NCBI RefSeq assembly: GCF_000150275.1
Contig: NW_002060943.1
Coordinates: forward strand, 4,174,008-4,238,007
Length of the DNA stretch: 64,000 nucleotides
Origin: Trichoplax adhaerens
Lineage: Eukaryota > Placozoa > Uniplacotomia > Trichoplacea > Trichoplacidae
Direction of reading: 5' to 3'
Numbering within the stretch: position 1 is the stretch's first letter; each line of letters opens with the position of its first letter. The position numbers and the translations under genes are program-made. Positions 53,501 to 63,684 of the stretch are shown piece after piece. Below the pieces are notes generated by a model. The model had not been told where the DNA came from. It did no database searches and worked only from the letters and a program-made list of their open reading frames with translations.

Positions 53501-54613
53501 ATGAGCCAGAAAAGGATGAAGGAAGTAGTTGATCCTATAACTGCAAGATTATGAATTTGTGATCAGCAGTCAATACGCGTATACTGAAGTACTGTAGTAT
53601 AAGAGCGGGCAACCAAAATTGTTGCTATTTATTTATAAAATATTAAAAATTGCATGCATATAGACAACATAGGATTTCTACTGCAGGTAACTATAAGTAT
53701 ACTATGAGTATATGAATTTTTGCCATTTTTGAGGAGTTGATTGAAACCGTCCATGGCTACAATCATCTTGCACGCATTCCTAATGCGTGCAAGAATACAA
53801 GCTAGAATTGGATATTCACGAGCTTAACAACAGAGCGAGTGACAACGTTATGTTCGGTAGAATTCAAAGTCTTTGCCTTATAGTACACACTTATCCTGTT
53901 ATGCGGAAGCTAGGTATACAGTACAAGGAATGAATCAACATTTAGTTCGTAATGTCCTTTACATTATCAGGCTGTTGGAAGATTGACTACGATATCTTTC
54001 GTCCGATGCCATGATTGTAGAGTACAGTGCATTTGTTGTGAATAAAAGTGGTAAGAGAAAGATTGGACTCAGTTCATAGACAATCTAAAGTTATGATTGG
54101 CATCATGTTATTGATGTACTATAGAGTTAAGCTACCCACTAATTCAATATTCATATCAAACTCATCAGTCGTCGACACAAGTTGCATTAACGGTTCTCAA
54201 TATTACAGTACTGTTATCTCACTGTACATACTATTTTTGTAAAAGTATTTCAAAGCAATCATTTATTGATTGATTTTGTTGAATAAGATTGGTTTTCATT
54301 GCCATTTCTGATCTTGTAAAGTGCATGTATGACTACAAGATAGGCGAAGGTGCTCGTTGAGGATGATTGTGAAAGTAGTTTTATTTTTTGAAATGTGCTA
54401 GTATCATCAAAAATTCAAGAAGGCTCTTACCGCTTGACTTGAGGTAATGGATTGCTTTCTCTTATTCGTCGGTTTTGGTTTGAGTCCAGGTATACTGACG
54501 GTAACACGCTTTTTGGTTTCGTTATTTGCTGTGGCGGCTGCCATAGCGGCTACAGCTGATGCGTCTTCACTAAGTGAATTCCTGCCTTTACTTAACCTTC
54601 GAAATACTGCCAT
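44530..54613 (-). CDS. SHOC2: SHOC2, leucine-rich repeat RAS-RAF scaffold
   Basis: Nineteen exons, in transcript order: 54431-54613, 52996-53064, 47918-47947, 47324-47447, 47151-47212, 46980-47075, 46800-46857, 46640-46702, 46459-46567, 46205-46298, 46006-46110, 45824-45892, 45661-45706, 45520-45585, 45271-45420, 45119-45188, 44943-45010, 44702-44871, 44530-44622 (1725 nt, 574 aa; human 582). SHOC2 holds MRAS and PP1C together to dephosphorylate RAF. The N-terminal 61 residues are basic and disordered. [20 protein letters not shown] leads into about twenty LRRs: [54 protein letters not shown], ending AGGPSFIFQ. Human SHOC2 ends 12 residues later; here a different tail of 30 residues (last exon) follows. 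The PP1-binding VAFS of human aligns with VTVS. Exon 3 is only 30 bp. The intron after 47324 starts GCAAGT. Confidence 0.96.
47213..47323 (-). other. GC-AG intron in SHOC2
   Basis: The exon ends ..TTACCAG and is followed by GCAAGT, the standard GC-donor consensus. The acceptor tacag starts the next exon in matching phase (1 then 2 bases), rebuilding the LRR segment [12 protein letters not shown]. Confidence 0.85.
47948..52995 (-). other. 5.0 kb SHOC2 intron
   Basis: Donor gtatgt next to 52996 and acceptor atag next to 47947, phase 0. It is very AT-rich. It includes a (TA)n tract and GTAC palindromes near 52.8-52.9 kb, and several copies of TACTCGTA/TACGAGTA. No coding stretch was recognised. 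Confidence 0.8.
52790..52922. repeat. GTAC palindromes flanking a (TA)n tract
   Basis: CTGTACTGTACTATATG-type pentamers on the left, then about eleven TA units (52859-52882), then CGTACAGTATACTGTATATG. The whole is rich in self-complementary segments. Confidence 0.8.
53065..54430 (-). other. SHOC2 intron 1 (1.4 kb)
   Basis: Donor gtaaga next to 54431, acceptor ttag next to 53064, phase 0. It contains the 12-bp-arm hairpin at 53767-53793. No exon was recognised. Confidence 0.8.
53767..53793. repeat. Perfect hairpin, 12-bp arms
   Basis: CTTGCACGCATT and AATGCGTGCAAG are exact reverse complements with a 3-nt loop. It is unusually GC-rich for the surrounding intron. Confidence 0.8.
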
Positions 54614-55019
54614 AATGAAATTGGGGGAAAAAAAAAAAATCAAGCAATTTTCGATGTTCTACACTGAGGTGCAAAATAGCAATCAGTACTGTTGACTGGA
54701 TTCAGCTACGATACTGAATACTCGTACTTCAAGCTTACTACAGTAAATTAAACTCCTGTACGCCAGGTATACAGTAGAATCTCTTGCAATAAATCAATCT
54801 CTAAGAGTAGAATTAATGAAGGTTCCAACTGTTTCAAATCTTCTCTAAGCTATAGTCGTTATGATTATGGCAGCACGAAAATTGAAAATGAATTTTTCGT
54901 CGACATGACAATTTGAGAGACAAAAATTAACTGACAACGGTGCCACTCGCATACTGTACACTATCCCTTCCAGACCAGACAAGTGTGCCACAACTAGGTA
55001 TTGCACAGGTATATATTGT

Positions 55020-55165
55020 CAGTACAACACAGTACAGTTGACTGAGTCGTCTACTGTACGTTCGTTCAATCAATAAACAGTGCGTTACTGTATTGTAGAA
55101 GTGTACAGTACAGTACTGTACTGTACTGGACTGGACTGTGTACAGTACAGTACGTGCCGTCGCAT
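55020..55165. repeat. GTAC palindrome cluster
   Basis: Runs of ACAGT and ACTGT pentamers in opposite orders, for example GTACAGTACAGTACTGTACT, about 0.4-0.5 kb upstream of the SHOC2 start codon. Confidence 0.85.
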
Positions 55166-55435
55166 GGTATCATACTGTGCACTGTGCAGTAGAGATTCGA
55201 TTACATACAAAGAGCTTTTATCTACGCCGCAACGTTTGTTGCCGCTGAGTTTCTGACTCGTGATTGAAATTTATTCTTATCTGGTGCGAACTTCTGCGAC
55301 ATCACAGACGATTGGACAGCGAGCGAGTGACGGCTGACAGTACAGTACAAAAGAAGAACGTTTCAGCCTGACTGATGCCTTCACTCAGGCAAGCTGTTTT
55401 ACTGTACTGTATAGTAGTGTACTGAACTAATTGTC

Positions 55436-56535
55436 AAATCACCGTGGTTTGCCTATAGTGTAGAGTATGTTACTTACGCGTGTACTGTAAGTATGCGTTA
55501 TGTGGTTGTTAGTACTGTACAAGCGTAAAAGCACAAAGTCCATCGTTATAAACTGTCTAGTACACTTTAAAGTGTACACTATACTGTACAGTATATTACA
55601 GTAAGTATGCGTTATGCAGTAGTTAGTACGAGCGTCAAAGCACAAAGTCCATCCCTAAAAACTGTACAGTGTACATTGTAATTCAGACCTGATCAGGCCG
55701 TCGCAAATGCGACTCAAGTTCACGCATCAGCCCTTTGACTACCGTTTTACATTGAACTCACTGCCACTGAAACACGGTGGTTTGGCTATGTGCATATTGT
55801 ACTGTACAGTGTACAGTATGGTACAGTAAGAACTGTATGCGTCGTAAACTGTCCAGTACACTGTACGTACTGTACAGTGTAATTCAGACCTGATCAGGTC
55901 ATCGCAGAGGCGACTCAAGCTCCCGCATCAGCCCTTTGACTACTGTACGTTTTACATTGAACTCACTGCAACTGTACCACGGTGGTTTGGCTATGTGCGT
56001 ATTGTACAGTACAGTGTATATTACAGTACTGTACTGTACGTCGTAAACTGTCCAGTACTGTACACTGTACTGTACGTCGTAAACTGTCCAGTACTGTACA
56101 CTGTACGTACAGTACAGTGTAATTCAGACCTGATCAGGTCATCGCAGATGCGACTCAAGCTCACGCATCAGCCCTTTAAATTTAATTTACATTGAACTCA
56201 CTGCAACTGTACCACGGTGGTTTGCCTATGTGTATATTGTACAGTGTACAGTATAGTACAGTAAGCACTGTATGCGTCGTAAACTATCTAGTACAGTACA
56301 CTGTATCTTCGGAAATATCCTTCTACGAATATAAATACTATACAGGAATTTCAACGGAATACAACTTTAATTTTTGAACCAAGGGGAGACATCGAAATAA
56401 TCAGATTGTACTGTACGTACAGTGTAATTCAGACCTCATCAGGTCATCGCAGAGGCGAGTCAAGCTTACGCATCAGCCCTTTGACTGCCGTTTTACATTG
56501 AACTCACTACGACTGTACCACGCACACTACAGTAT
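55436..56535. repeat. ~240-bp tandem repeat with embedded GTAC palindromes, 4-5 copies
   Basis: The core GTAATTCAGACCTGATCAGG occurs near 55678, 55880 and 56120, and with one change near 56425. It is followed by GCGACTCAAGCTCACGCATC, GCCCTTTGACTAC, TTACATTGAACTCACTGCAA and CCACGGTGGTTTGGCTATGT. GTAC-pentamer runs fill the junctions between copies. The fourth copy has an AT-rich insertion near 56310-56400. Confidence 0.9.
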
Positions 56536-58320
56536 TGTAACCAGTAGTACCGACTGGACAGTGTACAGTATTAGTAGCATTGGCCAGTAGCAAGATTGCT
56601 CGTTCACTAGCGATCAAAAAATATCTTATATTGATTTTTGATCGTTAGTAGTGAGTAGCCCTTATTAATATTTCAAGTTTTGAACGTTGAAATTGTTGAG
56701 AATTATCATTTTAAACGTACTGTGTAGTGCATAATGAGAACTAATGAGAACTAATGGGAACTGCTACATAGATCTCCAATCGTTTAACTTAATTATACGT
56801 ACAGTATAATAGACAAATGAAGCCAATGTCCGACTGTGGAGTTTGGAGTATACTGTACGCCCATTCAACCGAAACTACGAAAAATGAATACTGTACAGTG
56901 TACAATATGCACGCACACCGTCAACGCGTATACGGAGCCTACAGTGATATCAGTAATTGCGATCTAATTTAATTCAATTTCTTCCAAATCATTACAATAA
57001 ATGAAATAATACTAGGGATAGGAAACCCCCCCTGCTTTTCAATAAAAGCTTTATACAAGTAATACACCTAGGGTACAGAATAAATTGCCCATTCGTGTCT
57101 ACAGTAAACAATTCACATCCACTCCACCTGTAGATCTCTCGTTTTATTTTATTATAATAACCGTAGAGGTAAAAGAAAAGAAAACAGAGTACCTCTATGA
57201 TCTATCTATGATTATAATAATCACCTATTTGAAGGATTGACTACAAGGCGTCACTGGTGTTTATACGATCGGATATTAAAGCAATCGACCAAAACTGTTC
57301 CTGTTGCTTTTTTAACTGTGAAAATTTTTTAATACCATTTGGTAAATACTTGACGCTTTGCATTGACAGTAAGTCATCGCAGCCATAGCGCTACATTGCA
57401 TTTGTTAGAACATATCCCAAGATTTGCCCTAATAATCAATTCATTGGATACATCCACTGTCAATGATATCTACTGTCTGTGAAATAGATTGGGTTATGCC
57501 ATGGAATACTTTTAGTTATTATTGTACGGTACATAGAAGAACAAGGGTGAGTAAGGCTTTTCTCAATGTGCATTCATTTTCCTATTTTTTGCCAGTGTGC
57601 ATTGGGTCGTATAATACAGTACAGACTAACTACAAGGCAGTCTATTGGTAAAAATGATAATACGTACATTATATATATTTTTTTACAGTTTGAATACTTG
57701 ACATGGGCTGATGGGCGCCGTTCCTTTATTGATAGTCAGCAATGATAACTACTATATTATCGACCATCAAGACAGTACAGTACTTACGACGCCAGGTGCA
57801 TAAATAGACTATAGAAATAGGTAGCAATTGATTATTAAATCATCATGGATTATCCCAATTTGAACTTGTAACATATGACGTTAAGGAAAGTATCATCTGG
57901 TCTTGATCTTACCGTTAATTCGATCAGCTTGCTGATAAAACCACTTGGAAGCAGTCAATCGGTATAATGGCTTCGTATTCACAAGATGGGCTAGTACAAC
58001 TTTATGGTCAAGAATGGGTAATTCCTTGGGGCTATCTTGCAAATGAATTTACTACAGTCGTGTTTCTTTATAAATTGAATTAAAATGATGAACTTTGTAT
58101 TATTAATTAATTCACGATTGACTACTAAAGCTGTTCTATGGCATTGGCCTACAAACTGATACTGTAGTCATATCGCTTTGCTGTAATTTACACGTATCTA
58201 TTAAAAATTGAAAAACTTTTCAGGCAGTCTGTGCAAAGGTTGTGTGACAATTTGCTGTGTTGTGTGATTGGTAGGCAGTCGCCAATTGTTGATTTAATCA
58301 ATTAACAATTCAACTATCAT

Positions 58321-58535
58321 TGTTCATACAGTACTGTACTCACAGTACGACAGTATACAGTACAGTACTGTAGCAGTTCTACAGTACTGTACACTGTACA
58401 GCTGTATTGCTCAGTGGCACAGTACTGTACAGTACTCAGTGTACAGTACACTGTACAGTACTGTACTGTACGTCTGTACTACAGTACATTCCCACTCTAG
58501 TGTAAATACTGTACAGTGTACAGTACAGTATACAC
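58321..58535. repeat. Dense GTAC palindrome cluster
   Basis: About 200 bp made almost wholly of ACAGT/ACTGT pentamers in both orders, with many overlapping self-complementary words such as TGTACAGTACTGTAC. Isolated copies continue at 58758-58806. Confidence 0.9.
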
Positions 58536-59311
58536 ACGCGTGATCTTTTTCGTTTCCGATTCTTTAATATGAAGTTAGACACTTTAGTATTAACCAATGT
58601 AACATAATATATGACATATACATCAATCGACAACACATTAGTTGTTAATCCTAAATTTCCACATATAAAAAATTTATCGGATTTCGTAAAAAAATGCCCG
58701 CATATACAGTAATTAATACAGTATGTGCTGATTCATCGGATTGGAAAAGGATCATACTGTACAGTACTGTACTGTGTACTGTTACTACAGTACAATCCTC
58801 TACAGTAAGTGCGAGATAAAAGCACATTCAACAATTACTGGACATCAGGCATCTTGTTGTATTCTCTTGTTTATTTTATTGAAGTTTACCTCGAATTTTG
58901 TTATACGGTGCTCACAACTGAATCCAGTAGCACAAGTAGTTCCGTTGCATCCTCACTCTACTATAAACTTGCCGTACAATGTTAGTGTACAATGTATGTA
59001 CATATGAGTAAGGTGAGCGTGGGTGAGTGACAGATATAGTACAGTACACTCAAGATTGAGGCAAGAAGATTACATGACGCATCTTGTTTATTTACGGTAC
59101 TGTAATTTTACCTCTAGCTTATTCTACTGTTCGGTACCGCGGTAGTTGGATTGCTCAGTTGCTTTCTTTTTAGTCTACTGAGACAAGTAAAAAAAATCAA
59201 GAGAGCTAACTTACCCTACTCAGTATGCAAAACTAAAAAACTTGCAGCACTGTTCTCAGTAGCGTGACTTACCGTAGAAGCGGACAAGGGGTAGCAGTGA
59301 GTTAATCTACA

Positions 59312-59408
59312 GTATACTATCTATACTGTACAGTGTACAGTACTGTACGTGTACAGTACACTACAATCTACAGTACACTATATTGTACTGTACAGTACAG
59401 TCTACACT
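59312..59408. repeat. GTAC palindrome cluster
   Basis: Alternating CTGTACAGTGTACAGTACTG and related blocks about 0.7 kb upstream of the TBC1D7 start codon. Confidence 0.88.
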
Positions 59409-59684
59409 CAAGAATGACATGAGGCATCTTATTGTTTTCTCTTGTTTATTTAATTTTACCTCATCTTTGTTTATATAGAGAGCTGTAACATGTCATGCTG
59501 CATACAGTCTCTGGATTGCATGACTGCATGATTAGGTCATCAGTGTGTTCGTTTGCGCACATTTTGCAGAATAACTGTTTGCATAACTGTATCCCACCTA
59601 CTATACTGTGTACCATGACTCATTGGTGAATCAGCGATTTCAAGTACTGTATAGAGATAGTTAGATAGGCAAAAAAGAGTAAAT

Positions 59685-59955
59685 ACTGTACTGTACTGAG
59701 TACAGTTTAATGTAGAAGAGTACGGCGCAGTGATTGCTCTAGGCCTTTGACTACGATGGCCCAGGAGTTGACGAACCGCCCTAAGTACAGTACTGTACTG
59801 TACTGTAGTAGCGGAGCAATGTCAACGAAATGAACCGTACTGTAGTGTACAGTGCACAGTGCACACTCACTGCACAGTACTATACTGTACTGTACTGTAC
59901 AGTACAGTACAGTACAGGACTGGAGAAATCCTATACTGTATACTGTACTGTAACT
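59685..59955. repeat. GTAC palindrome cluster nearest TBC1D7
   Basis: Four blocks of ACTGT/ACAGT pentamers near 59687, 59786, 59836 and 59875-59952. The last contains CTGTACTGTACTGTACAGTA in perfect inverted array. It ends about 150 bp before the TBC1D7 ATG. Confidence 0.9.
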
Positions 59956-60108
59956 GTGACAAATGATCAGCATACTAGAGCAAGGTAGTTAACTAGGCCT
60001 GACCAACATGAAGTTAAACGATCCACCAAAATGGAGATTTACTATCGTTCATCGTTAGAGTTAAGGAGCATGGAATAACATCAAAAGAAAACTTATTCAG
60101 AATACGAA

Positions 60109-63100
60109 ATGGCTTTCTTAGGAAGAAATGTCCGTAGCAATTACTACGATACACTGGGATTTGTAAATGATCCTCATCGAAAACAAGGATTAGAAAATCT
60201 TTTAAAAGAGAATGTTATTGGTTGGTGGAGGAATACTGCATCATTCCTTTAATGATAATGTTTTTATTCAAGATTGTAGCCAATCTTCTTGACAATCAAT
60301 TTAACATCAACTCATATCATAGTCATACTAATCTTAAACCGTAATAATAGATGAATAATTGTACCAAGGGTAGAAGCACTTTCGATCGTTGTTGTACGTG
60401 CAGTGTATACTTTCCATGTTAATATCGCATATACAGTACTATACCTATATCTATGTGTCTATCAAACGTACTCTCCCTTGTGGATGAATGGAGCTGTAGT
60501 GATACAACATGCATACGTGTAAATAGATAGCGAAAGATCAATGTATTCTATTAAAATCGTTCTGTACCTGCAAGGTTTTATTGATATTCTGGTCTTGAAA
60601 CTACGTTTTAATTGTTAGCATACAAAGTATTGTTCGCTATTACACTACAATATTGGCGTAGTTTTCAAGCATTTTGCCGTGAAACACATAGCAGCTCGGA
60701 TGGACGTACCCCTTCACCCATATGCAATAATTAGATAAGAGTAAACATTTCAATATGATAGTTAAAATAACTTAAACTTGCTCGATAATTTAATATCTGG
60801 CCATGTCGTTAATTAGGCTATACAATAGACGGTATCTGGGATATACCCTTAGATGTAATAAGATGAGAGTAAATATTTCAATAATACAGTTAAATAATTT
60901 AGCTTACTGGATAAGCTAAGGGCTGGCCGTGTCGTTTATTATGCCGTACAATTTACAGTAGCTCGGATGTACCGGTATATGAATAATAATATGAGAATAA
61001 ATATATCAGTATTACAGTCAAATAATAAATTAGCTTGCTCGATAAATTGATATCTGCCTATGTCATTCAACTTTCAAAGTTTTTATTATATGAAACTTTG
61101 CTGTACCCTATCGACTCTAATCTACCAGCTTGCTATCATTGTCAAGATTGCCATTCTGTAACATATCTTAACGGCTAGCTTGATATTCTATCATTAATTA
61201 TAGCATAAGTAGCCAGTTGATACGCTAACTCATCAACTAATTGATCTGTTACTTTCAATACTTTATCAAGCTCGACCTATTTATTTCATATCATATAAGC
61301 GATTAATTGTTTATTCAAGATGTGACATAACAACTGTGCGATATTAAATGGAATCATTGGCGGTATAGAATCATTGAATCAAATTTTAAAATTTTCCCTT
61401 TTTTAATTGGCATCTTGTATACTTGTCTAGCGAGCCTAATATACATTATACTGTATTCTATTTAGCTAGAAAAGAATATAAATACAAGAAAATCATTACT
61501 TCAAGTATAAAATTATACAGGCGCCTTCGCTAATTTAAAATATCTTCTAGTATTAATTGCAAATAATAATTACAATAGTCTCAGAATACTGTAATTCTTA
61601 ATCGAGAAAGTTGATGCCAAATATACTTTGAGCTCCGTTGCTACTTTATCTGCATACGAGTGTGAGATAAACTAGTATTTCGGTGCACACGTATGCTCCT
61701 CCTATTTCATAATACGTCAGGGTTTACGCATAAAGTCCTGTAGTTGTCTAGTTTATATACAGTTAACGTTAGTATACTCGTACTAGATAACTATGACGTC
61801 TAAAGTACGTAAAGCTTAATTTAATGCCTGGATATACGCATGAATACAGATTACTAGTGAAGAGATTGTAGACTTTTTCTTTTAATATTTAATAGTTGTA
61901 TTATGTAATTGCGATAGATCTAGAATGATTGTGTTCATAATTACGTCCATAGATAGTTACAATGGTATGAAGCTGTGGGCGTAATGCAATAAACATAAAT
62001 TACTTCTTTACTGGAGTAAAAGAATAACTCAGTTTTGCTTTCTTATTATACTTTAAGATATAAAAGGTATCTCAACTTATCTACTTAAATTTGATATTCC
62101 AGCCAAATACCGTGTAATTATGTGGGAACTGCTATTAGGTAAGTTACTTTGTAAACCATTGTAAGTGATGCTTTAATAACCATTAATTGAATAAATTAGT
62201 ATTTACTTTAAAGTATTTATACTGTAGTGTAACTATTTCACAGTACTCATTCAGAAAGCAAAATATTTGCTAATAGTTGCAATGTGATCTCATCGATTTC
62301 GGATATCGATGATAGTATAAGTGTTACTGAAAGAAAAGATTGAATGTTCCTAAGCCTACTTATACTAGAAATAATAATACAATAAATTGATACCAGTAAA
62401 GCTTATTTATTCTCAGGATATAGCATTACTTCATATAGGAATTTTACCGAAACACCGAGAATGTCATACATTTATAACGACTCAGTTAAAGGAATCATAT
62501 CATGATCTTAAACGTGCGGCTTTGATTACGAATAAATCTGTTGACGAATCCAACAAGCCCAATTTGTTAATTAGCGTTTACTCATTAGAGCAAAATATTA
62601 ACCTAAATACTTATCAGGCAAGTATTACATTACTTTGATTATATTATTATACATAACAACGATTTTAATACCATAGATTACGAAATAGCATTCTAACGGG
62701 CTAAATTACATCCTTTTCATAAATATTTGCTCTTTAAATTCGTATAGGATTTTTATACTGTGAGTGAACCTATAAAACCGCTTGCCCGGTTAATTTTTAA
62801 TGTTGTTAAGCTAGAAGAAGAAGCCTATATGATATTTCGCTCGTTTGTAAAGTTACAGCAAAAGTGGTCAACATATACGAAGGCATTGGTAAATTTTCAG
62901 TTATTATGCATCTTTCACTGTACTACAATGTCGTTGCAAAATGATATTATTAGCAGATGGCTGTACTCCATGACTTGCTAGACTATGAATGCTTGTGTAA
63001 ATAATTAATTTTATTGCTTCTTTGCTGCTATATTAATGTTTTAAATTATTTTAGCAACTTCAAATGCAACACTTCCTGGAGCTAGAAGACCACGATCTTT

Positions 63101-63684
63101 ATCAATTTCTTGATAGCTCAAAGATTCTACCGTCATTGCCACTCTCAGAGTAATGAACATCAAACTCTATACACTTATTTGCACATTCGAAAGTAATGTA
63201 TACTGGAAAACACTTAAAGCCAGCTTATTGTCTTTAACTTTAATTTTATATAGGTGGTTTGAAACCTGTTATGCTGGAATACTACAAGATTCTACATTAC
63301 ATCGGTAGTGATTTTGTTCATTGAATGATATGTAAATCATCCTATTATGTTAACGACTGCAATAAAAAATTTTGACATATGTGTTATAGGATCCTGGATA
63401 AAGTTATCGCTGGTTCCAGACTTATTTTGTTGTTTGTAGCTATTACTATTTTGATATCTTTCAAAGAATCTATTATGACATGCAACGAAATCGAAATGCT
63501 ACCTAAAATAGTCAATGTATGTCACCTAACCTTGAAAAAATAATGTTAGCAATTGTTGTTTATAGCATTCAATTGCATTATCTGACACGTTATCATACTT
63601 AAATAGATTCCCTATGACAGAAGTGAAGCCATAGCGGCAAAATCGATCGAAACTTGGGAGAGATATGGAAGCTTATTAATATAG
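60109..63684 (+). CDS. TBC1D7: TBC1D7, third subunit of the TSC complex
   Basis: Exons: 60109-60220, 62103-62138, 62439-62617, 62748-62888, 63055-63149, 63254-63304, 63390-63516, 63607-63684 (819 nt, 272 aa; human 293). TBC1D7 binds TSC1 and stabilises the TSC1-TSC2 complex, which inhibits RHEB and mTORC1. Exon 1 has NVRSNYYDTLGF and LENLLKEN; exon 2 YRVIMWELLLG; exon 3 GILPKHRECHTF; exon 4 the FVKLQQKW block; exon 5 FLELEDHDLYQFL; exon 6 WFETCYAGIL; exon 7 ILDKVIAGSRLILLFVAITI; and the last ends ETWERYGSLLI. Each matches the human protein in order. About 16 residues between exons 1 and 2 (human DTEKLCTFSQRFPLP region) are not found. Joining exon 1 directly to exon 2 still keeps the frame, so an exon is either lost or unseen in the 1.9 kb intron. 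The intron after 62617 starts GCAAGT. Confidence 0.92.
60690..61060. repeat. ~126-bp tandem repeat, about 3 diverged copies
   Basis: Shared blocks: AGCTCGGATG-ACGTAC, ATAAGAGTAAACATTTCAATA, TAACTTAAACTTGCTCGATAA and CTGGCCATGTCGTTAATTA (near 60797, 60923 and, weaker, 61053). Confidence 0.8.
61175..61276 (-). other. Exon-like stretch nested in TBC1D7 intron
   Basis: After an acceptor-like aatag, the minus strand encodes 33 residues to a TAG stop: VELDKVLKVTDQLVDELAYQ then LATYAIINDRISS. It looks amphipathic and helical. No upstream exon in phase was established, so a nested gene is only a possibility. Confidence 0.28.
62618..62747 (+). other. GC-AG intron in TBC1D7
   Basis: The exon ends ACTTATCAG and is followed by GCAAGT, the full GC-donor consensus. 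The acceptor cgtatag starts GATTTTTATACT in phase 0. Reading through would stop 6 codons later. Confidence 0.85.

Larger units (their letters stand above)
54614..60108. other. 5.5 kb divergent intergenic region, SHOC2/TBC1D7
   Basis: Both flanking genes read outward, so this holds their promoters. It is dominated by GTAC-type palindromes (54.96-55.16, 55.5-56.9, 58.3-58.8 and 59.3-59.95 kb) and the ~240-bp repeat. The stretch 57.0-58.3 kb has none of these and no recognised gene. Confidence 0.75.
60221..62102 (+). other. TBC1D7 intron 1 (1.9 kb)
   Basis: The donor gttggt is weak. It contains the ~126-bp repeat (60690-61060) and an exon-like stretch on the other strand (61175-61276). A short missing TBC1D7 exon of phase 1-1 may be hidden here; I could not place it. 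Confidence 0.6.

Noticed and set aside
53767-53793. Hairpin as a microRNA precursor
   Set aside because: Arms of 12 bp with a 3-nt loop are too short for a normal precursor.
55020-59955. GTAC clusters as DNA transposon inverted ends
   Set aside because: No transposase, no consistent target duplication and no fixed element length; kept as palindrome clusters only.
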